Notes: a model not told the origin generated them from the sequence alone. A stretch of DNA of 64,000 bases from Tubiluchus corallicola (GCA_030141605.1 JAQGDQ010002366.1:196660-260659); one strand, 5' to 3'. Positions 1-37,060 are shown, numbered from the stretch's first letter. Numbers and translations: made by a program.

Positions 1-59
1 CACAAGTACCAAAATATTTTTGCAAGAGACACTATCAGTTCTACCTTCTTGTCCATCTA

Positions 60-308
60 CCTACCTATCTACTTACCCAGCCACCTGCTTATATACCACC
101 TTCCTACCCAGCTGACTGACTGGTGGATTAACTAACTTACTAATTACCCATAGGTAATTAATTAATAATTATATAGTTATTACATAAATGCATAGTTGTG
201 ACAATTAATTATAGCCCTTTGCAGATTGACATAGTTGAAATTGGCATATGTACTGCACGCTGCTTGGTTGATTAGGTTAGGTGGTAGATATACAAGTAGA
301 TAGGTAGG
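60..308. repeat. CTAC/GTAG-rich inverted repeat
   Basis: A 15-nt perfect inverted pair (60-74 and 294-308, CCTACCTATCTACTT) within tetranucleotide-rich stretches. GTAG repeats continue at about 369-384. Confidence 0.6.
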
Positions 309-425
309 CAAGTAAACAAATCGGAAAGTAGGCAGATATTGATCCTGTGAATATCTTCTGTAACACTTGTAGGTAGGTAGGTAGTGAACTGCAACACTGT
401 TCATTTTTACACAGCCTAAGTGTCA

Positions 426-600
426 CTGCCCAAATGTGTACTGCCTAAGTGTTTGCTGCCCAAGCATCTGCCCTCAAATTTTGAACTGCCCAAATGTTCA
501 TTGCCCAACTTTCCACTGCCCAATTGTTCACTGCCAAAGTGTCCACTGCCCAACTGTTCACTGCCAAAGTGTCCTGTATTCAAATGTCTACTGCTCAGGT
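426..600 (+). repeat. 15-bp minisatellite
   Basis: About 12 diverged units of CTGCCCAAATGTTCA (variants CTGCCAAAGTGTCCA). The unit is five codons long, which is why repetitive open frames appear in two frames. I regard these as non-coding. It lies in the PI4KA intron left of the first visible exon. Confidence 0.9.
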
Positions 601-764
601 GGACCTAGAGCCAGTGCCTTGGTTATTTGATGGTTCTATAGCTTTTTACTATAATAAATCATAATACAAAGAGGTTACGACTACCATAAAGAAGATGCAC
701 TACCAAAATTTAGTGCAGCTGTGAAAAATTTAATAAACACCAGCTGAAATTTGCAAACATTTTT

Positions 765-821
765 GTGTGTGCGTGCGTGCGTGCGTGCGTGCGTGCGTGT
801 GTGTGCACGTGCATGTGCGCA
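765..821 (+). repeat. GTGC/GT microsatellite
   Basis: Tract of GTGC tetranucleotides flanked by GT dinucleotides, about 57 bp, less than 60 bp upstream of the PI4KA exon at 878. Confidence 0.95.
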
Positions 822-877
822 TGATTACCTTTGAAGCCAGAATCTGGGAATAAATTAAAAAAAAATTATATTTGTAG

Positions 878-24329
<23,452 letters not shown>

Positions 24330-24720
24330 AAATGCTTTACTTTTTTGTACCTGCATGCAGGTAATGTGCAAGTAGAAATCTTGCCAAAATGGCACAATTG
24401 AGTTTTAAAGCTGCTCTGAAGGCAAAATATGTGATTGGGTGTCAAAATGTAGTTTAGACATTTCTGATAACCATATTAAATTTAACAGGAAAGCTTTGTA
24501 CAAACAAAAAAAAAACTGTATTAGTTTCGGCATGATGGCTCGGATGTCTGTGCTTGCGCGTACGTGGGAAAACACATTAAAAATGCTACTGTGTCAGAAG
24601 TAATCTTTGTGAATTTAATCTAAAATAAATATTATTGTTATGATAGCTTAATTGGCTAATAGCCATGGCTTTTTTGGCTAATGCAAGTACAGCAATAAAG
24701 ATTTTAACTATTCTGCCTAA
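24330..24720 (+). promoter_or_regulatory. PI4KA: PI4KA 3' UTR with candidate poly(A) signals
   Basis: The first canonical AATAAA hexamers after the stop codon are at 24624-24629 and 24694-24699, giving an estimated 3' UTR of about 300-400 nt. Which one is used cannot be told from sequence. Confidence 0.5.
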
Positions 24721-27700
24721 ATTTAATGAAAACTATATTTGACCTAGGTTAGAAGTTACTGAATGGCTATGATTTTTTCTGCAATTTTGAAGCATTTTTG
24801 CAATGATAATAATTGCTTTAATATTAGTATTAGTGTTAGTATTACTATTGTAACTCTGGCAGTGGGACATTTAAAAAGTAAGAATGATTAGAAATCCGCA
24901 AAGTTAGCTACGCTTAGTGGCAGTAATAAAGCAACACAGCTTGGGTACCTATGTTGTCATGCTAAAACTTTGCTTGCTGCTACCTTGTTACTAAAATTTT
25001 TTCATCAATCGCATATAGTGGATTGAAGTAACTGAAGAAAAAGCTGTAATTTGAACTTAACATTCTACCCTGCTTTAAGGCCTGTAAATAAAGAATTATT
25101 TGGATATTATTAATTTTATAGCTGTAATTTATTTTTAATTGCATCAGTAATGCAGAAAGCTGAAATGGTACTAATTTAAAAAATGCACGTGCTGTTATTT
25201 TTCATTAAACACGCCTTAAGCATGATTGTTTATTGCAGTTGTCTTTATAATCCTACACGCATATTTGCACACTTGTGTGAATAATTGTTTAGAATTCAAT
25301 TTGTACTTATTTTGTGAAATACAGATTTAATGCATATATCAAAATGAGACTACGTGTATAATTAAATTTTCCTGATAGAGTTAATTGTTTTTGTTGCAAA
25401 AATAAACAAAAAGTCTGTTACAATTCCCCAGCTGCTTCCATTTACCTAAATCGACTTTCTTGTAATGAGCAGACTGTTTGTTGGTATCAATCAATCTATT
25501 GGTTTTATTTTGCTGGCAATAGCTGTTGATTTGGCTAGTAAATGGGTAAATAGTCAACCACTGTAGTTTATTCAATTAAAGCTGCACTCTAAACAGTGCA
25601 AAAAACGTCATTGCCTCATGAAAATAGATGGATGCTTATTCTTTTTAAATAATGAACAATATTAGGAAATAATAATAGTAAGCTATCTACATATATAAGG
25701 TGTAAAGCAATCTAATCTAGACGTATTCAGCCTGCAGTGCAAACATGCTCCCAGTTTTGGGAAATGTTTATTTTAGTCGTTTGTTAGAAGTCCAAATGTG
25801 ACTATAAGCAACTTGCCTCAGTTACAAGCAATACCATTTCAGCTGAAAAATTAGAAAGAAAAGCAGATGGTTCTGCAGATTGTTTTCTGATTGAATTATA
25901 GTATTGCATCTGCATCTCATTATGCTTTGCAGTTGTATGATTGTAAACTTGATTGTCCCAAATAACCTCTACCTTGCAAATGTTATACCCATTTAGGCCA
26001 TCAGCAACAGATTTCAGTCACTAGTAAATTACTGGGTGTGTTATAGCTGTAACTATGTGTATTAAAATAACTGGTACCCTATTATATGAATAAGTTCTTG
26101 TATTTTGTTTTTATTAATAGATTGTTCAAAGTTGTATGATTAAGTAGAACATGTCAAATTGTTTCATTTTTTGTAGCTTAAAACTTAACTGCTAAAACAC
26201 TGAACAGCCAATTGCATGGTGTTAAGTCATGTAATGACAAGATTGGTGGGGGTTTGGCAAGGTGCAATGTCATCTCCTTTTTGATGTTTATTTGGAAGGT
26301 TTATTTAAATTCACCACATTATAAGATTGCAATGGGATAATTAATGTTTTTAATTATATTGGTTATCATTTGTTTAGACTTTTAGTTTATAGGGATGACA
26401 ACATGTATGAAAATTAACAGTAGGTGATAATTATATCAAAGCGTTCAACATCAATTTTGTAAATATTAGAGCAACAGTCATTATATTCTAGTCTAAGTGT
26501 TTATATGTCATGGTTTATAATATTGAAACGATAGATGACGGCAGGGTCTTTAAATGGATTTATGAAGCTAATCAATTTGGGGCAGATGAAAGCATAAGAT
26601 TCAGTTGCACAAAAGTTAATATAATCAATCTTTTATATAAAGCTGAATAATTAATTTTGGACCTTATTACAATTCCTTCTAAAACAATCTATATTAACTA
26701 CTTGTGTTTATGTAACTTAAATATTACTGTAACTCTTCCAGCAACTACCTAACCAACAATTAGCTATTATTAATGTTTCTATATTGCAAACTTCAGTGTT
26801 TAATTACTAATTATGTCGAACATCGTCAACATTTAGCTTGTTAGGACAATTTCAAATTTTTTTGTGTATGACATGCTTCACTGGCTAAATTAGAAAATAA
26901 ATTGTATCTGATATATGATAGTTAACACAAATTGAAGTGAAAAAGGCACGACAGGACACGTATAGCAGTTTGAAACCCTTGTATACAACGGTACTTAACT
27001 GTATGTGGAATTGTATTCTGATTATTGTATTAATTGTCTCTACTTTATTGTTAATTTTTATTGTATTTCTCTTTGCATGCTATGAGTACATTGTAAATAT
27101 TAATAATAATAATAAAAAATTATAAGAATACATGGTGCCTAGTTTGTATCTGTGGTCTAAAAGCCTTTCACAAAATTGATCATGCTATGTTATAGTCATA
27201 TCTATAGATTAGATTCTATTTACCTCCCATTAAAACCAATGAAAAAATTATGTGAGGTAAAACTTACAGTGGTTTGCACAAAAAGTTTACCCAATTTCAA
27301 TACAACTTTTTTTGTTTTTTTCATGACAGTTACGGCTTGTGGTGTGCGTGTGTGTGTGTGATAGGTATGCTATGGTGGGGCGATGTATGTACATCGTGTG
27401 GTGTGAGTTTTCGTTTAAGGTTTGCAAGCAGAATTCGTTTGCAGGGTCTGGCTAGTGATTTAGTAAAGATCAGTGATTATAACTCCCAGCTCCCTACATA
27501 AATCTTGCGGATCTGCAGATGTTCAAATTTCACACATATATCACATTTGCCCTAGTTCAGTGATCTCATGCGACTGCAAATAGTGCAATTACAACTTTCA
27601 TTATCTTGTCTGATTAACTTGCTGAGAAATTTCACTTTTTACACAATATTCATTAATTTTGTTGCAATGAGTAGTTGCAGGTAAAAAGAGCCAACGGATC

Positions 27701-28199
27701 TAGTAAGAGCGGTTCTTAAGCCCTTTAATGATCACACTTTTGTGTCAAGATCGTTTTTGCGTTTTGTGCGTTATTGGTAAATTTCGTAACTGTTTTATGC
27801 TGTTTTGTTCAGTAGTGAAGCGTTTTTCAGAGGGTACTGGCGGATTTTTCTCAAGTAATTAAATTATTCGCTTACTTAAACAAAAACAGCCATCTTCAAA
27901 TATTCGCGTACTTAAACAAAAACAATCAACATCTTCACTGTCGAATCGGAAATATCCAATCGGATATGTTATTTATGCAAATGTAGGACAAACTTTTTGT
28001 GCGCTAATATCTGTAAAAAAATTGTGTAAAATTTCACGCAGCAGCAGGTCACAGCTTAGCTGGAACAATAGGTTGCCATGGTATTTGCCACATGCAGCTG
28101 CTATGTTCACTGTCTTGCTGTAGCTTATAACATCACACTACCGTGGATACGCTCGAACCTCTTCACCACCGGTGGCGAGTAAACAGACATCAATAAAAA
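24720..28199. other. Intergenic, downstream of PI4KA
   Basis: Only short open frames and a GT tract at about 27340-27362. No gene, RNA gene or complete mobile element recognised. Confidence 0.5.
27865..27936 (+). repeat. Tandem duplication, 36 bp x 2
   Basis: TATTCGCTTACTTAAACAAA... is followed directly by TATTCGCGTACTTAAACAAA..., each continuing into a CATCTTC-containing end. Confidence 0.75.
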
Positions 28200-30120
28200 G
28201 TGTCTGTTTGCGAGAGCAACAACACGATCAATTTGATTTACAAATCGCACCAAATATCTTTGGCGTCAATTTGCTTTTACTATTCACTCGTCTTTAAATA
28301 TACTTTTTGTTTCAACAGCTCGTTAACATACATCCTAGTCAGTAGTAATTTATTTATGTTCCATTCACTTATATCTTTCGCAGATAGGCCCAACTTGTTG
28401 ATATACACAGCCTTACATTCAAAAAGATGCTCGGTAGTATCCTCTGCTACCTGACATAGAGAACATTTAAGATCCTCTTTATACAGATTTTTGAAATTTA
28501 CTTTAACATCTATCATACTAAGTCAAATTGACATAATATCTTTCATTTCGTCTAACCTACATTTGTCTTTGGAAAGTTCTGTTTTTTAAAAATCTTAATT
28601 TTGTTATAGTATCTATTTTAGTTTTAAGCTCTCTTTCTATAAATAATTGAATTTCATTCTTTACATACCATTTCCATCTAGATTTGGTTATTACATTTAT
28701 ATGCACTGTATGTATATCAATATTATATTCATTCATGATGTGTTTCATTTCTGAATACCAACATTATTAAAGTTACTATTAATTTGCATTTTTAGCAGGG
28801 GCGGAACTAGGGGGGAGCGAGGGGGCACGCGCCCCCCTGTGAAAATTCGCCCCCCCTGCAAAATCGGATAAATAATTTTTTTGCAGTGAAAATTGCAGTT
28901 CGCATGTAATCATTTTCAATATGAATTAGAATTAGGTAAAAAATGTTTGGTAGCTTCAGTGTACGTGCAGACAAAACTCAGTGTGCATAGAGGTGCCTAT
29001 CACAGTGTAGGCCTACAGGGACCACACACAGTCACAGGCTCTGCACACGGGCCAACAGGTCTGTGTGCACAGCTATAGGATGCTGGTGTAGCAGCGGTAT
29101 CATGCTGAAATTTGAGACTTTTTGAAAACTTTAGACTTTTTTGTCCAAGGAGTGTCGTTCCACATTTCATTTTGACATTATTTCCTGCGTATTATTTTCT
29201 TAAAACTTGTGTGTGATAAATTTCTGTAAATAACAATTTAGTTAGAGGCACATTAATAACGTTATGTTAACTGAGAGTTAATTTTCTCATTAGTGCTCTG
29301 TCCGCTACACACATGCTAATTATAGGCCTGCATGCAGTATAAAAGGGGTTAAAAATTGGCTTAACCATTATTTAACCACTTCGGATACCTCGCCCTCCCA
29401 GAAAATTTTTGCGCCCCCCCCCTGCTTGCCACATCTAGTTCCGCCCCTGATTTTTAGAACTTATTTTGCCATTCTTTCATCACTTGAGTTCATTAATAGA
29501 TGATAATACGTTAATTTTTATAATCTACGATACAAATCATTGGCCAGATTTTTGTTTCACTTAACATGCCCCAATATGGCGTACTATCTTTTTGAATCTT
29601 TTTAAAATTTTTGCTAGTGCTTCTTTTTGTTTACTTTCTAATTTATCTATTTCTGATTTGGTGAAATTGGTCCAAGTCTCAGCATTATTGATTATTGATG
29701 GTATTACTGTGTTTTCGTACAGCATTAGCCGAACAGCTGTAACAGTAGTTCCAAACCAATTTATTATTACCAATTTTCATTATTTCTAAAATCATAAATT
29801 TCATTTTATCTTTTCTTTTTTCAAACATAAGCTGATAATTATTTTTGCTATTAAACCAGTCTCCCGAGTATTTATATTCATGAGTTCGTGTAATTTGGCC
29901 ATTTTTTTACATTCAATATTAGGTCTTTACTGTTTCTCTTTTTTGTCATATTAGTTGTCATGTAAGTTGAAGGTCATCATTTTTTGAGTTCTATCTCCCT
30001 AAAATTCTCTGCTGCTTTAATCATTGTTTCTGTAGTCCCTACTGATAACACGTCATCCACATATAACAGGGTGCCAATTTCTAAATCAGGGCCAAACATT
30101 GTCACTGGATGATACTGTAT
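28200..30120 (-). mobile_element. LINE fragment interrupted by a hAT MITE
   Basis: Read on the minus strand: a polymerase segment FGPDLEIGTLLYVDDVLSVG (YVDD at 30052-30063), thumb region LMLYENTVIPSIINNAETW, then C-terminal segments with a CSLCQVAEDTTEHLFECKA motif (about 28410-28470). Frameshifts separate the pieces and the MITE at 28796-29449 splits them. The 5' half is missing. Confidence 0.8.
28796..29449. mobile_element. hAT MITE inserted in a LINE
   Basis: Inverted ends CAGGGGCGGAACTAG and CTAGTTCCGCCCCTG, with an exact 8-bp duplication ATTTTTAG (28788-28795 and 29450-29457). 654 bp, no transposase. It interrupts the minus-strand LINE at 28.2-30.1 kb, so it is younger than that LINE. 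Confidence 0.92.
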
Positions 30121-30428
30121 GTCTATTATATATATTATACTGTATATCTACACTGGATGGGCATTGCTATGGTGACTGAGCAATTTTTTATCTGCCATCC
30201 ACAGACGAGTTAAAAAAACAACGCAAGCGTGAACTTGCACTACTTGCAGTCGTATGTTTCCCCATTTTGATAAATTTACACTTTGTATATATTTTATCGT
30301 TTTTTATATGTAAGTAATGTCAACGGATGTATTTTGATTTTGCCACTTCACAATGTAGGCTGGCTTAAGAGCTAAGACAGCCTGCCAGTCTCATCTTTTA
30401 TAAAATAACGTATATTTTCTAAATGTTC

Positions 30429-30455
30429 TTAATAATAATAATAATAATAATAAAA
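30429..30455 (+). repeat. AAT trinucleotide microsatellite
   Basis: Run of about eight AAT units. Nearby AT-rich tracts include 30670-30690. Confidence 0.9.
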
Positions 30456-30745
30456 TCCGTGGATCGGATACAGTTGCGGATTTTTCGGTACCGGATAACC
30501 GTGAAAGTGATAACCGCGGCTGTGCTAATGTCAGTGGACCTTAAGGCGCCATGTACCGCACCAGCCCTTAAAGCGTATGGGTTAACGGAATGTCCAAATA
30601 ACGCGCCAGAATCTGTCAGAAACTGAGACGAGTTTAACTTAGTGGCAGCGTCTGTCCCCCTTGTTTGTTTAATAATAATAATTTAAAATATAAATATGCT
30701 TTAAATAATTAATTGAACGCACATTATACAGTCAATAAAATAAAA

Positions 30746-30819
30746 TATCACTTTTATTCCAACTCTAGAGTCAAGTATATATATATATACTTGGCTCTAG
30801 AGTTGGCATAAAAGTGATA
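30746..30819. repeat. 74-bp near-perfect palindrome
   Basis: TATCACTTTTATTCCAACTC... and its complement ...GAGTTGGCATAAAAGTGATA are separated by a TA dinucleotide core (about 30775-30788). The arms of about 30 nt contain only a few mismatches. May be a collapsed palindromic MITE. Confidence 0.85.
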
Positions 30820-31079
30820 ATCTTTATTTGCCATTAAAATACATTGATAATCACTGAATAAAGACTTTGCAGAGATGATCAATTAGTATTAGTTAATAAA
30901 AACGCACTGCTAAAAGCAAATGCATGGGTGCAATCTAAACTACTGTGCAGTAACGAAAAGTAATGACGAATAAAAATAAAACATATCTACAAATAAAATA
31001 AAACTATTCACAAATATAAAAATTATGATTTAGTTAATATGGCCGTGGATACATAAATTCTGCATTGGTGTGTATGTTG

Positions 31080-33390
31080 TACTGGTGTAATGGTATTTCA
31101 TATTTGGTTAATATTAATGATTTTAGTTTTGTTTTGAACGCTGATAGGGACCTGATTTGTTTAACCTGTAATGGTAGAATTCCAAAGTAGAATTGCTTGC
31201 TTGATTATAGAGTTCGTTCCATAGTGGGTATTTGTCCTAATTTGTTTTAGATTGCTTGTACTGGAGCCGACGATAGGATTTGGAAAAAATCTATTATCTT
31301 GAAATGCTATGTTGATGTTGTTAATGTATTTATATAAAAAGAGCAGAGTAAAATATTCTTTCTGTGCTTCAATGACACTAAGTTTTAAGGTTTTTCTTAG
31401 GTTAGTTGTTGAAGCTTTCGGAGATGTGATGTGCTAGATGCCATTTTTGTGTATATGTTATTAAAGTGCTTATCACATAAAAGTCTATTGTCTCCCTGTT
31501 TGCCCAGAAATTTAACATTATTAGTTTGTTCGATTACATCATTGTCTATTGTTAAGTGGTTGATGACGAGTCAATAGTACTTAATGAGGATAACAGTATC
31601 ATGAATTCCGTTTTATCAGTATTCATTTTTAGCTTGTAGTGGCTAAATGCGATATTTTTATTTCCTATATCTTTTTTTAGATAATTTGGATATTTTCATG
31701 GGTTAGTAGATTGTAGTGTCATCAGCGTATTGTGTAATTTGTGAGTGTTGTAATACACTGGATATGTTGCTTATATATGGGCAAAATAATAACGGACCCA
31801 ATAATATTCCTTATGATATACCTCTGTCTAACATAGCCCAGTCAGAAAAGTTGGCTGTATCTAACTTTACTCGTTGTTGTCTATTTCTGAGATAAGTTTG
31901 TATCAGTTTTAATAATATCGAATCAAATCTGATTTGTTTTAAGTTATCGAAAAGTAGTTTGAGATTAATACTATCGAATGCTTTACTTAAATCTAAAAAT
32001 GCCGCTAAAATGTATTATTTGTCGACAGAGCTGTGTCTCCAGTTTTCTGTAAGTGTCTATTAGGGCGTCAATGGTTGAATGGTGTTTACGGAAGCCAAAC
32101 TGATGTTTTGATAAAAGTTCATGTTTATTTACATATGAACTTATCTGATCATAAATAATCCTTTCCCAAATTTACAAAAACAATGTATTACAGAAACTGG
32201 GCGATAATTCATGGGGTCACATTTTGAGACTTTTATTGTGGGTTCGAGTCACGCTTGCCATTTTCCATGCAGTTGGAAATCCGCCTCTCATAATTATCTG
32301 ATTAGCAATGAAATTCATATGCGTGGCTATTACAGGTGCACTATATTTTAGAATTTTGATAGGAATATCTGATGGTCCACTCCCTTTGTTAGAATTTAGG
32401 TTATTTAATATGTCCATAATTTCTCCTACTGTAACGCTTGTGAATGAAAATAATGTGTTAGTCGATTTGTTTTTGAATTTAATTATATTATTGTTAATTT
32501 GAGAAGCCACTCTCCTAACATTTAACATGTTGACAATATCTTTGGGCTCAGTAATAACAGTGTTGTTGATTTTAACTGTGTTAATACGCGTTAGTTTGTT
32601 GCACATTTATTTATTCCATTGTTAATAGTTTTCCATTTTTCTTTAGTATTTGTTGCGTTTTTACATTGTTGTCGTATATGTTTATTTTTCAATCATTTAT
32701 TAAGATTATTAAACTGATTTCTCATTTTTTTTAATTGTTATGATTGTTTTAGTTTTGGTCTTTTTCCATACATGATATTATATTATACATTGTTCTTGAC
32801 AAAGTGCTCGAACTCGTTTGTAACTTATTTTTAAAACTTTATTTTAATTCGAAGTAGTATCATAACGGTATAGAAAAAATTATAACAGCAATATGTCAGT
32901 CCTGCTTCGTATCAAAAATGGAACTCCCTCGCTAACCTGTTTGGTACAGAGAGAATCGAAATAAGCCAGCCGTGACGTCACATTCATACTTTTAAAGTTT
33001 AAATTACTGGCCTACTACAGTGCATATTTTTTAACATACATTATAATATATTATATATTACAATATATATAATTATATATATTATACAGTCTATAAATTA
33101 TACAGACGCACAAATATATTATACATTCTATTTTTGCTATTCTTAGTTTTTCAAGTTCAGGTGTTGTCCAGCTGCTTTTGTTATTGAGTTTACTTAGCTG
33201 TGGGAATTGTTTTACGTTTTTATATGGTGCATGTACATCAAGGCAATGTTCGACATTATTAACCAGAGTGTTTACATGTGTACGTATTTCATCAGTCATG
33301 TATATAGAGGTCCGGGCCATTTTTGCTAAATCGATTAAGTATGAATGTTGTTGTATTGGGTATAGTCTCTCATTAAATGCCAAGCTGAAT
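31080..33390 (-). mobile_element. LINE (CR1/Jockey-type) remnant
   Basis: Read on the minus strand: linker segment (about 33130-33383), RT start LNNLNSNKGSGPSDIPIKIL, then IANQIIMRGGFPTAWKMASV (32250-32450), YADD at 31718-31729, and a C-terminal FGILPLQVKQIRSLSAFKTK (about 31120-31200). AT-rich sequence at about 32700-33110 interrupts it. Many stops and frameshifts, so inactive. Confidence 0.82.
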
Positions 33391-34029
33391 TAAATATTTT
33401 ATAAAGGCAAGTTATTATCATATCACACTCACTGTACTCATTCATTTATGACAAACGTTGCTCTTAAAATAGCAAATAGAAAAATAATAAACCAAAAAGG
33501 TGATGAAAATGGCTTTACTTTGGGCAAAGCAAAACTAGACAAAAGTTAATAAATACTGGAATTTTTTCTCAATTAAGCACATTTTAAAGTTAAATTTAGG
33601 TGTCTTAGCAAACTTAATCCACCTACACTGATTAATGCATTAACGAATTATTATAATTTTATAGTAATTAAACAAATTATTAGAAACCCACAATTAAAAT
33701 CTGATACCAAGCTCAATGTCCTACAGCCTACAAGAGATCCGCCGGTTGTCCCGTTTCACAAATTTAGCACATGCGCAATAACACTAGTGCAGTCTATGAG
33801 GTAATGCGGTAGACGGCGCCCTATAAGTCTGCTGTTTGTTGTGCGTTATTATGGTGAATAATGGTTTTATTCAAAATTTATATTAGTTACAGTCAAGTAC
33901 ACTGTAATTCTGTTGATAAAATTTCAAAATGAATTAGTAGGGATAGTCAAGCAATGCGTAATGCTGTAAAATAAATGTGGTTAGTTACTTGAATTTGTTC
34001 AAACTTTTCATAAAAAAATATTGGCTACC

Positions 34030-36491
34030 TAAAGCATAACTATCTTGAAGCCCTTAATCTCTCCTTAAATTGGTTTAAATTTGGTGCACTGACAATATTC
34101 TCTGGTAAGCTATGTCCACTACACGAAGAGAAAAGAAAATTGTAAAGTCATTGACAGGTAACAAAGCTGCACAGATTTAAGCAAAATAAACTATTTTATT
34201 GAAAACAGTAAAGAAGTTTCACAGCAACAGACTCATCAGCTTAAGGTTGTATTGTTACAGCTGGCTTACAACAGGGAAGCCCAGATTGAGCGGAGGCTAA
34301 CAGTTAAGTAGTAATGCCTATGTCACAAGTAGGATGTAACCAAAGTGACGGGGGAGTGGTGGCACAATTGAAACCATAGTGCTCTTACAAAATCTTATAG
34401 TTAGTGCTTACGTAGGGTTTAAACAATTTCTTTGAGTGACGATAAGTGGACTGTAAAGACACAGCTTTCTCGCACGAAAGTAATATCCCCATTCAGGTAC
34501 TTATATACCTCGTGTAAATAAGCCGTTTCTCTTTGCTGTAGGAAAGGAAAGTGCATATCTCTGTACGTATATCAACTGTATAACATGAATATTGGCTTCT
34601 GGGACTTTCTGTAATCGCTTGATATCAGACTGAAATGAAGGAGACCAGACTACGCTTGAATACTTCAGCATGCGTCGTATGTCTGCCTTATACAGAGTTA
34701 AAACTGTTTCGACTCACGATTAACAAAAGATCGCTAGATCAAACCAATCAGCCTGTTTGCCTTCTTACATGTTTTAGTTATATAAGCAGAAGGTTTAAGG
34801 TCGTGAGAAGTAATTACACCAAGATCATTATGTTGTAAAACATTTGTTAACTCTTTGGCATTCAAATAATACTGCACTGGAATTTGTGCTTTAAATTGTA
34901 ACACTACACATTTGTCAGCATTAAGCTGCATCAGCAATTACAACTGGAACTACAAATCCTGCTGAAGGCAGAATGAATCAACTGTAGAAAGCACTTTGGT
35001 GTATGCTTTAGTTTCATTGGTAGAACATACTAATATCCAGAGTGACTGAATCTGGTAGATCATTAACGAACAGTAAAAACAAAATAGATTCTAATACAAA
35101 TCCTTACGGAACTCTGCTAGTAACATGGCTCCAACTAGAACATGTGCCATTTATGACCACCTGCTATCAATGATTAACTAAGAAAGCCTTTATCCATTTA
35201 AGAATACAACCTCTAATAGTAATGTAGACTTTTAGCTAGTAAAAGCTTATGTGGCACGGTGGCGAAGGATTTATGACAGTCAAGGTATATCACGTCTACA
35301 CCTTCTCGTAGGTTATCACAAGTCGTAGTCCAAACATCAAGGACTTCAATGAGATTAGATGAGCAAGATTTACATTTCTGCAACCCATGGTTATGCAGAT
35401 TGATCAAGTTCTCAGCTAAACAAAACTCAACGAATTGTTCCTGAATTACATTCTAATGTCTTCACTATGATGCTTGTCAAAGAAACTGGATGATGATTGC
35501 TTAATTTCCTTGGACCCTTTTTTGGCAGTAGAGACGCATTGGCATCACATCAATCCTGTGACAGTTGTGATGAATCTAAGGACTTTCTGAACAAGAAATA
35601 AAACGGTTTGCCAAGGACATGTGCACAATTCGTCTACATCAGTGGAATGATTTCATTGAGACGTTTTGCTTTAGTTGCATCTATTTTTTGTCGCTGCTTT
35701 ATTGCAGAGTGAATGGAAAAGTTCACTTTCTCAAACACCCGACTAAGAGTTGGGCCTACACATTCAGACTGACGTTAGATTTTGCAATAAATACTGACGT
35801 GAAAAAATCGTTTAAACTTCAGCTTTATCCACTAAAGTCCTCCACTAAGACTTTATCAGCAGACCTAAGTAAATTATCAATAGAATTCTTAGGCTTTATG
35901 AACTGGTTGGTGTAGTTGAAAAAATTCTAGGGTTAGGTTTGGCATTTAAAACCAAGTTTCTCTCATATATTTTACAAGATTCAATCAAAGAGTTCCCAAG
36001 GCTTTAGTAGACTCATTGAAGAGTGATTTGTGTGCGTAAGAATGATAATGAGTATACTTCTTCCATGCTTTAGCCTTTTGTTTGCACTTTTATGTTACAA
36101 TTGCTGACTTCTGCCATGCCGGTTTAACAGATGTACCAGCTGAAAACTGCTTTGCAGGGATATCATTTACAACAGTATTATATCTATTGACAAATAGACT
36201 TCAGCAACTGTCTATATCTCTACCACAAAAATCTTGTTCCCAATGATAAGCACTGAATGCATTATTAGCATATCTAAAATTGGCCTTGCTAAACAATTTA
36301 ACAACTTTGTTATAGTTATTGGTATTTACGTAACTACATATGTCCATTCAAAGTATATAGAATTATGATCACTAGTATCATTATGAGCAGCTGACAAAAC
36401 TCATTGTGCTAATAGATTATCTTCAAGTGTATTTAAAAATAATTCACTAGAACTAGTATAATTTACCCAATCTATATATATATATCATATA

Positions 36492-36525
<34 letters not shown>

Positions 36526-37060
36526 TTTTTATTCATACTCATGGTACAATCACATCAAATAAACAAACAGATCAACAAGCAAAATAACATTTATTAACAA
36601 GATTAGCAAGCAATGTCTGGTAAATTAAAATCTCCTAATACGACAAAAGGAGAAGTAACCAAAAGAAGAAGCTTGCGCAATACTTTCACAAATATTAGTA
36701 AGGTTTACCAAATCACCACTTGGAATACGGCAACGTACTCCCAAAGTAATTTTGTTACAACTAGACAAATGTCAGGTGATCCACAAAATTTCACCATTAC
36801 AGACAATATCCCTGTTAAGCCCAGGACAAAAAACAGATTTAACCAAAAACAAAACACCACTACCACCTTTTGATGGTTCGGTAGCTAGACGATCTCATAA
36901 TCATGTGGTACGAATTCAGAAGAATCAATGTCACCATGGAACTACGTGTCGGTTACAGCTACAATATCGGGATTATTAGTGTAAATAAAATACAATAAGT
37001 CCGAATACTTATCTTGCATTAAAATAATAACAAACTAATTTTTTTAACATTTACATTAGA
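34030..37060 (-). mobile_element. CR1-like LINE, nearly full length but broken
   Basis: Read on the minus strand: endonuclease segment NPDIVAVTDT and SSEFVPHDYEIV (36860-36990), RT palm DVIYLDCHKSFATVPHKLLL (about 35230-35300), NADKCVVLQF, YYLNAKELTNVLQHNDLGVI and SHDLKPSAYI (34734-34937), and C-terminal SLPENIVSAPNLNQFKERLR (about 34055-34115). The FADD/YADD segment expected near 35050 appears deleted. An AT dinucleotide tract at 36472-36524 lies inside. Confidence 0.82.
36472..36524. repeat. AT dinucleotide microsatellite
   Basis: Interrupted (TA)n tract inside the CR1-like LINE. Confidence 0.95.

Noticed and set aside
420-630. Two overlapping Cys/Pro-rich open frames
   Set aside because: They are products of the 15-bp tandem repeat, not a gene.
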